From Blautia glucerasea (lineage in GTDB: Bacteria; Bacillota; Clostridia; Lachnospirales; Lachnospiraceae), in contig NZ_JAJBMO010000002.1 of NCBI RefSeq assembly GCF_020537505.1, positions 264,691-328,690 on the forward strand: DNA of 64,000 bases, written 5' to 3'. Position numbers and translations under genes: made by a program. This document shows positions 33,533-42,427 of the stretch, piece after piece (position 1 is the stretch's first letter; every line of letters begins with the position of its first letter). The notes below the pieces were generated by a model that saw only the letters and a list, made by a program, of their open reading frames with translations, was not told the origin of the DNA and did not search any database.

Positions 33533-35623
33533 TTATTCATCAGCAGCGTCAACCTTGCTTGCCCGTGCTTCAATCTCTTTCTGCTGGATATCTCCAGGAG
33601 CCTGCTCGTAACGGGCGAACTCATAGGAGAAGTCACCGCTTCCACCAGTCATGGAACGAAGATCTGTGGAATATCCATAGATTTCAAGAAGCGGAACGTC
33701 AGCTTCAATAATGGTATTGCCGTTATGATCCGGATTCATTCCAAGAACACGGCCACGGCGCTTATTCAGATCACCCATAGCGTCACCGGTGTATTTATCC
33801 GGAACGGTAACCTTCATGGAAACGATTGGCTCTAACAGTACAGGAGATGCTTCCATGAAGCCCTTCTTGAATGCAAGGATAGTAGCCATCTTAAATGCCA
33901 TCTCTGAGGAATCTACCGGATGATAGGATCCATCGTACAGAGTAGCCTTTACACCAACTACCGGATATGCTGCAAGAGGTCCCTTCTGAACACATTCCTG
34001 AAGTCCCTTCTCAACTGCCGGGAAGTAGTTCTTCGGAACAGCACCGCCAACAACAACCTGCTCAAATACGTATGGAGTCTCCATATCGCCGGACGGCTCG
34101 AAACGCATCTTAACATGTCCATACTGTCCATGGCCACCGGACTGTTTCTTATGTTTGCCTTCTACGTCAGAGTTCTTACGGATTGTTTCACGGAACGGAA
34201 CCTTCGGTTTGGAAAGCTCTACATCTACTTTATAGCGCTCCTTCAGCATGCTGACAACAACATCAAGATGCTGGTCGCCCATGCCATAGATCAGACTCTG
34301 ACGGTTCGCGCCATCATTCTCTACGCGGATGGTCTTATCTTCGCTTGCGATTTTAGCAAGAGCCTGAGAAATCTTATCCTCATCCCCTTTATTCACAGCC
34401 TTAAATCTCTTATAAGTATAAGGTGTGGAAAGGACTGCCTTCGGATAAAGAACCGGGTTGGCCTTAGTTGCAAGGCTGTCGCCAGTCTGAACGCTTACTA
34501 ACTTGGCGATTGCACCGATATCACCGGCATGAAGCTCTGGAACCTCGATTGGCTTGGAACCCTGGAGAACATATAATTTGTTCAGGCGCTCTTCTGTACC
34601 TTTCTCCACATTGAGAAGGGTATCATCGGATTTGATAACACCGGAGCAAACCTTGATCAGGGAATACTTGCCAAGGAATGGATCCACGATGGATTTCCAT
34701 ACATATGCAGATTTCGCTTTGGCAAAGTCATAATTTGCTTCAAAAATTTCATTGGTCTTCTGGGAAATACCGTTGCAGGAACGTTTATCCGGGCTTGGGA
34801 AATATCCGCAGATGTCGTCCAGAAGGTTGGATACACCACGAAGATTGATCGGGGATCCCATGCATACCGGAACAATACTTGCATCCTGTACGTTAGCTGC
34901 AAGTGCTGCGGAAACCTCTGTTACGGAGAACTCGTCTCCCTCAAAGTAACGATCCATGAATTCCTCGCTGGTCTCTGCTACAGATTCCATCAGGATATCA
35001 TGATATTTCTCAAGGTACTCATCCAGGTAAGCAGGAATCTCACACTCTTCCTTCTGTCCCTTGTCGATATATTTTCTTCCGGCCTGCTTTACAACGTTTA
35101 CATATCCCACGAACCTGCCGTCCTCACGGATTGGGAAATGCAGCGGGGCAATCTTCTTGCCATAAAGCTCGGTAAGCTGGTCTACTACCTTACGGTAACT
35201 TACATCGTCCACGTCCATATCGGTAACAAAGATCATACGGGGAAGTTTATACTTCTCGCAAAGATTCCATGCCTTCTGTGTACCAACCTGTACACCGGCC
35301 TTACCTGATACTACGATGATTGCTGCGTCTGCAGCACTGACAGCTTCCTCAACTTCTCCTACGAAGTCAAAATATCCGGGAGTGTCCAGAATGTTTACCT
35401 TGTTCTTCTGCCACGGGACCGGAATCAGAGATGTGGTGATAGAGAAATGTCGTTTGATTTCTTCTTTATCATAATCACTAACTGTGTTGCCATCTTCTAC
35501 ACGTCCTAAACGGTTGGTTAAGCCAGCAAGATATGCCATTGCTTCTGCCAGAGTTGTCTTTCCAGCACCGCCGTGTCCTAACAGCACTACATTTCTGATT
35601 CGGTCAGTTCTAAAAACGTCCAT
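33533..35623 (-). CDS. elongation factor G-like GTPase
   Basis: The 696-residue protein has the domain order of EF-G: GTPase with P-loop GHGGAGKTT (16-24) and DTPG (80-83), beta-barrel domain II, and domains III to V with the domain IV motif SGGHGQYGHV. It differs from canonical EF-G in two places: the switch I RGITI motif is replaced by KRHFSITTS, and the guanine-specificity motif NKxD reads TDMD (134-137). It therefore belongs to the EF-G-like side branch (sometimes annotated fusA or fusA2) and need not be the main translocase. GGGAGGT stands before the ATG. It is a single-gene transcript with its own promoter and terminator. Confidence 0.88.
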   Translation of the reverse strand: MDVFRTDRIRNVVLLGHGGAGKTTLAEAMAYLAGLTNRLGRVEDGNTVSDYDKEEIKRHFSITTSLIPVPWQKNKVNILDTPGYFDFVGEVEEAVSAADAAIIVVSGKAGVQVGTQKAWNLCEKYKLPRMIFVTDMDVDDVSYRKVVDQLTELYGKKIAPLHFPIREDGRFVGYVNVVKQAGRKYIDKGQKEECEIPAYLDEYLEKYHDILMESVAETSEEFMDRYFEGDEFSVTEVSAALAANVQDASIVPVCMGSPINLRGVSNLLDDICGYFPSPDKRSCNGISQKTNEIFEANYDFAKAKSAYVWKSIVDPFLGKYSLIKVCSGVIKSDDTLLNVEKGTEERLNKLYVLQGSKPIEVPELHAGDIGAIAKLVSVQTGDSLATKANPVLYPKAVLSTPYTYKRFKAVNKGDEDKISQALAKIASEDKTIRVENDGANRQSLIYGMGDQHLDVVVSMLKERYKVDVELSKPKVPFRETIRKNSDVEGKHKKQSGGHGQYGHVKMRFEPSGDMETPYVFEQVVVGGAVPKNYFPAVEKGLQECVQKGPLAAYPVVGVKATLYDGSYHPVDSSEMAFKMATILAFKKGFMEASPVLLEPIVSMKVTVPDKYTGDAMGDLNKRRGRVLGMNPDHNGNTIIEADVPLLEIYGYSTDLRSMTGGSGDFSYEFARYEQAPGDIQQKEIEARASKVDAADE

Positions 35624-35657
35624 ATGTAATACCTCCCTGTTTGTCTGATATGTTCAT

Positions 35658-35686
35658 ATTTTACTAAATATTCAGAAGAATTTCAA
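35658..35686 (-). promoter_or_regulatory. sigma-A promoter for the EF-G-like gene
   Basis: TTGAAA, a 17 bp spacer and TAAAAT on the minus strand, 35-63 bp before the start codon. Confidence 0.7.
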
Positions 35687-35753
35687 GTATTTTCTGGGAT
35701 TTTGACGGTCTTTTTTCAAAAAAGTTTAGATTATTTTGTCATTTCTGTAGGAA

Positions 35754-35782
35754 TTGACAATTTGTGCAGAATCTCGTACAAT
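35754..35782 (+). promoter_or_regulatory. sigma-A promoter for tyrA
   Basis: TTGACA, a 17 bp spacer and TACAAT on the plus strand, about 50 bp before the tyrA start. It is back to back with the EF-G-like gene promoter. Confidence 0.85.
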
Positions 35783-35832
35783 GTCATAAGGTAAATTTTG
35801 CACTTTAACGAAGGAAAGGAAACACATTAATT

Positions 35833-36942
35833 ATGAAGACAATCGGTTTTATCGGTCTCGGTCTGATCGGCGGCTCTATCGCCAAGGCCATCCGGAAGTA
35901 CCATCCGGATTACCACATTCTGGCCTATAACCGCAGCAAGGAAGCACTTGCCACCGCCCTCAGTAGCGGCATTATAGATGGAGTCTGTGAGGAAATGAAG
36001 GATCTCCGTTTTGGATCCTGTGATTATGTATTTTTGTGTGCACCAGTGGAGATCAACCTGAAGTGCCTGGCCTACCTGAAGGAGATCCGTCAGCCCGGCT
36101 GCATTATCACAGACGTAGGAAGTGTAAAGGGAATCATCCATCAGAAGGTAGAAGAGCTGGAGATGACAGACTGTTTCATCGGCGGTCATCCTATGGCTGG
36201 TTCTGAGAAAACTGGTTTTGCCCATTCCAATGAGCGTATTCTGGAAAATGCCTACTATATTCTTACACCAGGAGGAAACGTTGGACTGGATCATATAGGA
36301 GATTTTACAGAGCTGATCAGTTCCCTTGGCGCCATTCCTATGGTGCTCACAGCGGAAGAACATGATTTCATCACTGCAGGTGTCAGCCATCTGCCTCACA
36401 TCATTGCCTCTGCCCTTGTCAATCTGGTAAAAACACTGGACAATGATGCAGAATATATGAAAACTATCGCAGCAGGCGGTTTCCGCGATATTACAAGGAT
36501 TGCCTCCTCTTCTCCTGTTATGTGGCAGCAGATCTGCATGGAAAATCATGAGAACATTTCCAATGTACTGGACGATTATATCCGCATGCTGATCCAGATC
36601 CGCTGTTCCGTAGACAATTGTGCCACAGACGGCAAAGAGGCAGATGCCATTTATCAGATGTTTGCAAGCTCCAGGGATTACCGTGATTCCATTGACGTAG
36701 TAGACAACGGACCGATCCGCAAGGCTTATGTGCTGTATCTGGATATTGCGGATGAAGCCGGCGGAATTGCTACCATCGCCACCATTCTTGCTATGGATAA
36801 GATCAGTATTAAGAATATCGGGATCATTCACAACCGGGAATTTGAGCAAGGTGTCCTGAAGGTAGAATTCTATGAGCAGGATGCCATGGAAAGAGGTCTG
36901 GCGCTGCTTAAAAAGAGGAATTACATTGTATACGAGCGATAA
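35833..36942 (+). CDS. tyrA: prephenate dehydrogenase with ACT domain
   Basis: TyrA oxidises and decarboxylates prephenate to 4-hydroxyphenylpyruvate in tyrosine synthesis. The 369-residue protein has an NAD-binding Rossmann fold (GLGLIGGS, 8-15), the catalytic-site block GGHPMAGSEKTGF with His119, an all-helical dimer domain, and a C-terminal ACT domain (about 298-369), which in relatives senses tyrosine. It is followed after 203 bp by aroA, giving a two-step aromatic cluster; the gap has no clear terminator. Confidence 0.96.
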   Translation: MKTIGFIGLGLIGGSIAKAIRKYHPDYHILAYNRSKEALATALSSGIIDGVCEEMKDLRFGSCDYVFLCAPVEINLKCLAYLKEIRQPGCIITDVGSVKGIIHQKVEELEMTDCFIGGHPMAGSEKTGFAHSNERILENAYYILTPGGNVGLDHIGDFTELISSLGAIPMVLTAEEHDFITAGVSHLPHIIASALVNLVKTLDNDAEYMKTIAAGGFRDITRIASSSPVMWQQICMENHENISNVLDDYIRMLIQIRCSVDNCATDGKEADAIYQMFASSRDYRDSIDVVDNGPIRKAYVLYLDIADEAGGIATIATILAMDKISIKNIGIIHNREFEQGVLKVEFYEQDAMERGLALLKKRNYIVYER

Positions 36943-37145
36943 TATTCGTTTGCAGCAACATGGGTAAATCATATATGGCGTGATTTTTCAACCTCCATAC
37001 TTAGATTTCGCTCATCCTTAAAGCATCCAAAACAATTTTCCCGATAGCCATTTAAATCTAATAAAAAAGCAACAAAAATTCTAAGTATTAATATTTTATT
37101 ATTTAGACATTAACATTATAATAAAAATTTACAGGAACGATTATT

Positions 37146-38420
37146 ATGGAAATTAAAAAACTTACCAATCTTCACGGAGAGCTTACCGTACCGGGAGACA
37201 AATCCATCTCCCACCGCGCTGTCATGTTCGGTTCCCTTGCCAAGGGGTCCACAAAGATCACCCATTTTCTGGAAGGCGCAGACTGCCTTTCCACCATCTC
37301 CTGTTTCCGCAAAATGGGAATTGATATTGAAAATAATCAGGGAGAAATTCTGGTCCACGGAAAAGGACTTCATGGACTTTCTGCTCCTACAGATATTCTG
37401 GATGTGGGAAACAGCGGCACAACCACCCGCCTGATCTCCGGTATTCTGGCCGGACAGGATTTTGTATCAGAGCTTACCGGTGACGATTCTATTCAGAGCC
37501 GTCCTATGAAGAGGATCATGACGCCTCTTCTTTCCATGGGAGCTGATATTACGAGCATAAAGGGGAACAACTGTGTTCCCCTTCGGATTACAGGCCATCC
37601 TTTAAAGGCCATTCACTATGATTCACCGGTTGCTTCTGCACAGGTGAAATCCTGCGTGCTTCTGGCCGGAATGTATTCCGACGGGATCACCAGCGTTACC
37701 GAGCCGGTTCTTTCCAGAAATCACACTGAGATCATGCTGAACTATTTTGGTGCCAAAGTAACTTCTGAGGGCACCACTGCTTCTATTGCTCCGGAGCCGT
37801 CTCTTTTTGCAAGAGAGATCACTGTCCCTGGAGATATTTCTTCTGCTGCTTATTTCATTGCCGCAGGACTTCTTGTTCCAGGAAGCGAGATCCTTCTGAA
37901 AAACGTGGGGATCAATCCTACAAGAGACGGGCTGCTCCGCGTGTGCAGGGATATGGGAGCGGATATCACCTTGTTAAATGTTAATATGGACGGAGAACCT
38001 ACTGCTGATCTTCTGGTCCGCACCAGCTCTCTTCACGGCACAACAGTAGGCGGGGAAATCATTCCGACTCTTATTGACGAGATTCCAATGATCGCAGTGA
38101 TGGCTGCTTTTGCTGAAGGTACCACTGTGATCAAGGATGCCAAGGAGCTTAAGGTAAAGGAATCCGACCGTATTCTGGTTATGGCAGAGAACCTTTCCCA
38201 TATGGGTGTGGACATTACGCCGACTGATGATGGAATGATCATTCATGGAGGCAGACCACTGCACGGGGCAGAGATTGACTCTCATCTGGACCACAGGGTT
38301 GCAATGTCTTTTGCTGTTGCAGGACTGCTCTGCGACGGACCTCTTTCTATCAAGGGTGGAGACTGTGTGAAGATTTCTTATCCGGAATTTTATGAAGATC
38401 TATATCGATTAGGCGAATAA
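37146..38420 (+). CDS. aroA: 3-phosphoshikimate 1-carboxyvinyltransferase (EPSP synthase)
   Basis: AroA joins shikimate 3-phosphate and phosphoenolpyruvate, the sixth step of the shikimate pathway. The 424-residue protein shows the PGDKSISHRA motif (16-25), NSGTTTRL (about 86-93), and DEIPMIAVMAAFAEG and ELKVKESDR near residue 310-345. AGGA lies 9 bp before the ATG. A possible TATAAT stands close upstream, so it may have a promoter in addition to read-through from tyrA. A good terminator follows. Confidence 0.97.
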   Translation: MEIKKLTNLHGELTVPGDKSISHRAVMFGSLAKGSTKITHFLEGADCLSTISCFRKMGIDIENNQGEILVHGKGLHGLSAPTDILDVGNSGTTTRLISGILAGQDFVSELTGDDSIQSRPMKRIMTPLLSMGADITSIKGNNCVPLRITGHPLKAIHYDSPVASAQVKSCVLLAGMYSDGITSVTEPVLSRNHTEIMLNYFGAKVTSEGTTASIAPEPSLFAREITVPGDISSAAYFIAAGLLVPGSEILLKNVGINPTRDGLLRVCRDMGADITLLNVNMDGEPTADLLVRTSSLHGTTVGGEIIPTLIDEIPMIAVMAAFAEGTTVIKDAKELKVKESDRILVMAENLSHMGVDITPTDDGMIIHGGRPLHGAEIDSHLDHRVAMSFAVAGLLCDGPLSIKGGDCVKISYPEFYEDLYRLGE

Positions 38421-38451
38421 ATCGATTAAATGAATTTCAGAAAAGCCTTTC

Positions 38452-38496
38452 AGGGACTTAAATGATGATATTTCCCGTTTAAGTCCCTGTTTTTTT
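38452..38496 (+). terminator. terminator of aroA
   Basis: AGGGACTTAAA pairs with TTTAAGTCCCT and is followed by GTTTTTTTG, 32 bp past the stop. Confidence 0.93.
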
Positions 38497-38852
38497 GCCT
38501 TTTTCGATGTCTATTTCACTGGGTTTCCGTTAAATAATAATCAATGTTAGTTATATATAACTGTTATATTATGCCAGATTACAGCCTAGTATTTCTTTCT
38601 GTAATGTGCACATTGCACATTTTGTTATGTATTAATTTCTATGCAATTTTAAAATTCGTTTCATTCCTATTTCTATATTGATATTTTTTTAACACAATCG
38701 ACGAAGTTAAAAAACTTCGCGTTTTCCTCTTTTTTTCTTCAAAAAAATAACGTATAATCCCACTGTAAGTTGAGGAACACTAAAAGACAAACAAAGCGAA
38801 CGTGAGCAGTCCAGACAAAAGAGTGATTGACACAAGAAAGGAGCCAGAAATA
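38497..38852 (+). promoter_or_regulatory. AT-rich control region of the D-lactate dehydrogenase gene with three palindromes
   Basis: This gene-free stretch holds three perfect palindromes: AGTTATATATAACT (38549-38562), AATGTGCA-CAT-TGCACATT (38603-38621) and CGAAGTT-AAAA-AACTTCG (38702-38719). A TATAAT box (38753-38758) without a good -35 follows about 95 bp before the start codon, which suits an activator-dependent promoter. The regulators are not known from sequence; redox (Rex) or CRP/FNR-type factors are candidates for fermentative lactate dehydrogenases in general. Confidence 0.5.
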
Positions 38853-39842
38853 ATGAAAGTTTTATTTTACGGAACCAAAAATTATGACGAGCAGTTTTTT
38901 GAAAAACTTTTACCTGAATTTCCAGATATTAAAATTAAATTTATCGAAGCCAATATCCATGAGGAGACCGCTTCCCTTGCCAAGGGTTATGAAGCCATCT
39001 GCGCTTTTGTAAATGCAGACCTTGGAGCTCCTGTTATTAAGGAATTGCATCAGCAGGGCGTGAAATTGATCCTGATGCGCTGCGCTGGTTACAACAACGT
39101 GGATCTTAAGACAGCCCACAAATATGGCATGAAGGTATTGCGTGTGCCGGGTTATTCCCCCGAGGCGGTTGCAGAGCATGCAATGGCGCTGGCGCTTACC
39201 GCTAACCGCCATACGCACAAGGCTTACATCAAATGCCGTGAGAACAACTTTACCTTAAGCGGTCTTATGGGCGTGAACCTTTATCAGAAGACAGCTGGTA
39301 TTATTGGTACTGGTAAGATCGGCCAGGCTATGGCAAGGATCTGCAAGGGATTTGGAATGCGGGTTATTGCTTATGATCTTTTCCCGAATAAGAATCTTGA
39401 TTTCCTGGAATATGTTTCCCTGGATGAGCTGCTGGCGTCCAGTGATCTGATCAGTCTGCATTGCCCGCTTACAGATGAGACCAAACATATTATTAATGAG
39501 AAGACGATTGCAAAGATGAAGGATGGGGTTATTCTTGTAAATACCTCCCGTGGTGGTCTAATCAAGACAGAGGATCTGATTTCTGGTATTCGTGATCACA
39601 AGTTCTTTGCGGTTGGTCTGGATGTTTATGAGGAGGAATCTGATTATGTTTTCGAGGATCTGTCCGAAAGCATTATGCAGACTTCCCTGATCCAGAGACT
39701 TCTCTCCTTCCCGAATGTTACTATGACCTCTCATCAGGGATTCTTTACAGAAGAGGCGCTCACCAACATTGCCGAAACTACTATGGAGAATGCGCAGGCT
39801 TATATCAATGGGGATGAGCTGAAGAACGAGGTTCTTTCATAA
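38853..39842 (+). CDS. ldhA: D-lactate dehydrogenase (2-hydroxyacid dehydrogenase family)
   Basis: The enzyme reduces pyruvate to D-lactate with NADH, a fermentation end step. The 329-residue protein has the NAD-binding GTGKIG motif (152-157), and the catalytic Arg233 (NTSRGG), Glu about 260 (DVYEEES) and His294 (TSHQGFFTEEA), in the arrangement of the LdhA/D-hydroxyisocaproate branch; another 2-hydroxyacid substrate is possible. The ATG at 38853 follows AAGGAG by 9 bp; an upstream in-frame GTG at 38802 has no site. The long upstream control region suggests tight regulation. Confidence 0.92.
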   Translation: MKVLFYGTKNYDEQFFEKLLPEFPDIKIKFIEANIHEETASLAKGYEAICAFVNADLGAPVIKELHQQGVKLILMRCAGYNNVDLKTAHKYGMKVLRVPGYSPEAVAEHAMALALTANRHTHKAYIKCRENNFTLSGLMGVNLYQKTAGIIGTGKIGQAMARICKGFGMRVIAYDLFPNKNLDFLEYVSLDELLASSDLISLHCPLTDETKHIINEKTIAKMKDGVILVNTSRGGLIKTEDLISGIRDHKFFAVGLDVYEEESDYVFEDLSESIMQTSLIQRLLSFPNVTMTSHQGFFTEEALTNIAETTMENAQAYINGDELKNEVLS

Positions 39843-39854
39843 TATATAATACCC

Positions 39855-39894
39855 AAAACGGTGTTTCAGTGCATAGGTATTGAAACACCGTTTT
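39855..39894 (+). terminator. terminator of ldhA
   Basis: AAAACGGTGTTTCA and TGAAACACCGTTTT form a perfect 14 bp stem with a 12-base loop directly after the gene. It is symmetrical and may serve the convergent nfo gene as well. Confidence 0.92.
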
Positions 39895-39963
39895 GCTATT
39901 TAGTGTAGCAAAGGTTGTTCAAAAGAGACCCATTGACTGAAACCAAACACACTAAATCACAAT

Positions 39964-40797
39964 TTATTCTGAATATTTTTCCCTAAGAAGTGCGATTTCT
40001 CTTGTCCAGCCTTCGTCATCGTTGGGTGTTTCCAGGATGAAGGGTTTTCCGTCGAGGGCAGGGTGGCGGATAACGCGGACCAGGGCGTCGAGACCGATCT
40101 GGCCTTCGCCGATTTTGGCGTGGCGGTCTTTGTGGCTGCCAAGGGCGTTCAGGCTGTCGTTTAGGTGGATGGCTTTTAGGTGTTCAAGACCGATGATGCG
40201 GTCGAATTCAGTTAGGACGCCGTCCAGGTCGTTTACAATATCGTAGCCGCCGTCCCATACATGGCAGGTATCCAGGCAGACTCCAAGTTTATCCCGTTTT
40301 TCTACACGATCCATGATGGTGCGAAGCTCCTGGAAATGGCTTCCCACTTCTGAGCCTTTTCCAGACATAGTTTCCAGAAGAACGGTGGTGGTCTGCTCTT
40401 CGGTGAGGACAGCATTCAGAATTTCTGCGATCTTCTGGATCCCAGCTTCTATTCCCTGGCCTACATGGCTGCCCGGATGGAAATTGTAGTAGTTTCCAGG
40501 TGTTACTTCCATACGTTTCAGATCGTCTGCGAAGGTCTCCCGGGCAAAATCCCGAAGATTCTCTTTGGCAGCGCAGGCGTTTAAGGTATAAGGTGCATGT
40601 GCCACAATTTTCCCAAATTCATGTTCCCTGGCAATCTCCAGGAACTTTGCCACATCTGCCGGATCAATGGCCTTGGCGTTTCCTCCTCTTGGATTCCGGG
40701 TAAAAAAAGCAAATGTGTTGCCGCCATTTTTCACGGTCTGACGGCCCATGGCTGCATAGCCCTTGGATGATGAAGTGTGATTTCCTATATATAGCAT
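39964..40797 (-). CDS. nfo: deoxyribonuclease IV (endonuclease IV)
   Basis: Nfo cuts DNA at abasic sites in base excision repair using three zinc ions. The 277-residue protein is of normal length and shows the family metal-ligand blocks: [10 protein letters not shown] near 110, [11 protein letters not shown] near 145, [15 protein letters not shown] near 180, HLNDS near 215 and the closing ETP(N) block. AAAGGGAAAAG precedes the ATG. It is divergent from the sodium-dependent transporter gene, and a family A repeat lies between them. Confidence 0.96.
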   Translation of the reverse strand: MLYIGNHTSSSKGYAAMGRQTVKNGGNTFAFFTRNPRGGNAKAIDPADVAKFLEIAREHEFGKIVAHAPYTLNACAAKENLRDFARETFADDLKRMEVTPGNYYNFHPGSHVGQGIEAGIQKIAEILNAVLTEEQTTTVLLETMSGKGSEVGSHFQELRTIMDRVEKRDKLGVCLDTCHVWDGGYDIVNDLDGVLTEFDRIIGLEHLKAIHLNDSLNALGSHKDRHAKIGEGQIGLDALVRVIRHPALDGKPFILETPNDDEGWTREIALLREKYSE

Positions 40798-40832
40798 ATC
40801 TTTTCCCTTTCGTAGATTAACGACTCTATTAT

Positions 40833-40890
40833 GTACTGTTCACTATTTTATAACAGCATTCTTCGCGGAATATTACCCGCGAGCAACAAC
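40833..40890 (-). repeat. family A intergenic repeat, copy 3 (inverted)
   Basis: Read on the minus strand it contains GGGTAATATTCCGCGAAG, identical to the core of copy 1 over GGTAATATTCCGCGA, and ends in GTGAACAGTAC like the closing arm of copy 1. It lies between divergent genes. Confidence 0.7.
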
Positions 40891-41043
40891 TTTATTGTAC
40901 CATTTCCCCCTTCTTTTTCAAGATATTTATTGACGAACCCTTGTTTTCTTCTTATACTATTAAGATGTGAGCTCTTCTGTAAAAAGAACTTTTGTCCCAT
41001 TTTTTACAGAATTCATACCTATAAAAAGAGGAAGGAAATCTAT

Positions 41044-42417
41044 ATGAAAGAACGTGAAAAGTTTTCATCCCGGCTAGGATTTATTCTGATTTCAGCCGGC
41101 TGCGCCATTGGTATTGGTAATGTATGGCGCTTCCCTTACATCACAGGTCAGTACGGCGGTGCCGCTTTTGTACTGATTTATCTTCTGTTCCTGGTAATCC
41201 TGGGACTGCCTATTATGGTTATGGAATTTGCAGTTGGACGTGCAAGCCGCAAGTCCGCAGCAAGAAGCTTCCATCTTCTGGAACCAAAGGGCACCAAATG
41301 GCATCTCTACAGCTACGGCGCCATGCTTGGCAACTACATGCTGATGATGTTTTACACCACTGTAGGTGGCTGGATGCTGGCTTATTTCTTTAAAATAGCA
41401 AGTGGTACTTTTACCGGACTTGACACAGAAGGGGTAGGAAATGTATTTAACACCCTGCTCTCCAATCCTGGAGAAATGACCTTCTGGATGGTGCTCGTAA
41501 CTGCATTTGGTTTTGGAACCTGCTGCATGGGACTGCAGAAAGGGGTTGAGCGAATCACCAAGGTTATGATGGTTTGTCTTCTTACCATCATGGTAGTTCT
41601 CTGTGTGAAGAGCTGTACACTTCCAGGCGCGATTGAGGGAATTAAGTTTTATCTTCTCCCAGATTTTGGCCGTCTGAAAGAGAATGGACTGCTCTCCGGT
41701 ATTTATGCCGCTATGGGACAGGCCTTCTTTACCTTAAGCCTTGGCATCGGTGCTATGGCCATTTTCGGAAGCTATATTGACAAGGAGCGCAGTCTTATGG
41801 GCGAATCCATCCAGATCGGCATTCTGGATACCTTCGTAGCACTCATGGCAGGACTGATCATTTTTCCGGCATGCTTTGCTTACAATGTAAGCCCGACACA
41901 GGGTGTTGGTCTTGTATTCGTCACACTGCCCAATATGTTCAACCAGATGATGGGCGGACGTTTCTGGGGCGCGCTGTTCTTTATTTTCATGACATTCGCA
42001 GCTCTCTCCACCATCATTGCCGTGTTCGAGAACATCATCAGCTTTGCAATGGATCTGTGGGGATGGGGCCGCAAGAAAGCAGTTCTGGTAAACGGAATTG
42101 CCATCTTTATCCTGTCCATGCCATGTGTACTTGGATTCAACGTTTGGAGCGGCATTCAGCCACTTGGCGCCGGAAGCACCATCCAGGATCTGGAGGACTT
42201 CATTATCTCCAACAACCTGCTTCCACTGGGAAGCCTTGTTTACCTGCTGTTCTGCGTAACCCGCTATGGATGGGGATGGGACAACTTCATCAAAGAAGCG
42301 GATCTTGGAAACGGCATCAAATTCCCGAAATGGGCACGTCCATACCTTACCTATGTACTGCCCCTTATCGTTCTGTTGATCTTCGTAATGGGATATTACG
42401 ATAAATTTTTCAGATAA
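41044..42417 (+). CDS. sodium-dependent transporter (neurotransmitter:sodium symporter family)
   Basis: The 457-residue membrane protein belongs to the NSS/SNF family, which couples sodium entry to uptake of amino acids or related solutes (LeuT fold). The first helix carries the diagnostic G-x-GN-x-WRFPY block (residues 19-29), and about eleven hydrophobic segments follow, the short form common among bacteria. An in-frame opening to 40831 crosses the family A repeat and is excluded; the ATG at 41044 has GGAAGGAAA just upstream. The substrate is unknown; tyrosine and tryptophan are carried by some bacterial relatives. CapA-like protein gene follows at 10 bp. Confidence 0.92.
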   Translation: MKEREKFSSRLGFILISAGCAIGIGNVWRFPYITGQYGGAAFVLIYLLFLVILGLPIMVMEFAVGRASRKSAARSFHLLEPKGTKWHLYSYGAMLGNYMLMMFYTTVGGWMLAYFFKIASGTFTGLDTEGVGNVFNTLLSNPGEMTFWMVLVTAFGFGTCCMGLQKGVERITKVMMVCLLTIMVVLCVKSCTLPGAIEGIKFYLLPDFGRLKENGLLSGIYAAMGQAFFTLSLGIGAMAIFGSYIDKERSLMGESIQIGILDTFVALMAGLIIFPACFAYNVSPTQGVGLVFVTLPNMFNQMMGGRFWGALFFIFMTFAALSTIIAVFENIISFAMDLWGWGRKKAVLVNGIAIFILSMPCVLGFNVWSGIQPLGAGSTIQDLEDFIISNNLLPLGSLVYLLFCVTRYGWGWDNFIKEADLGNGIKFPKWARPYLTYVLPLIVLLIFVMGYYDKFFR

Positions 42418-42427
42418 AATATGACCT

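Noticed and set aside
35827..36972. Minus-strand open frame of 381 codons opposite tyrA
   Set aside because: tyrA on the plus strand has all expected motifs, a promoter and a terminator context; the antisense frame has no family features.
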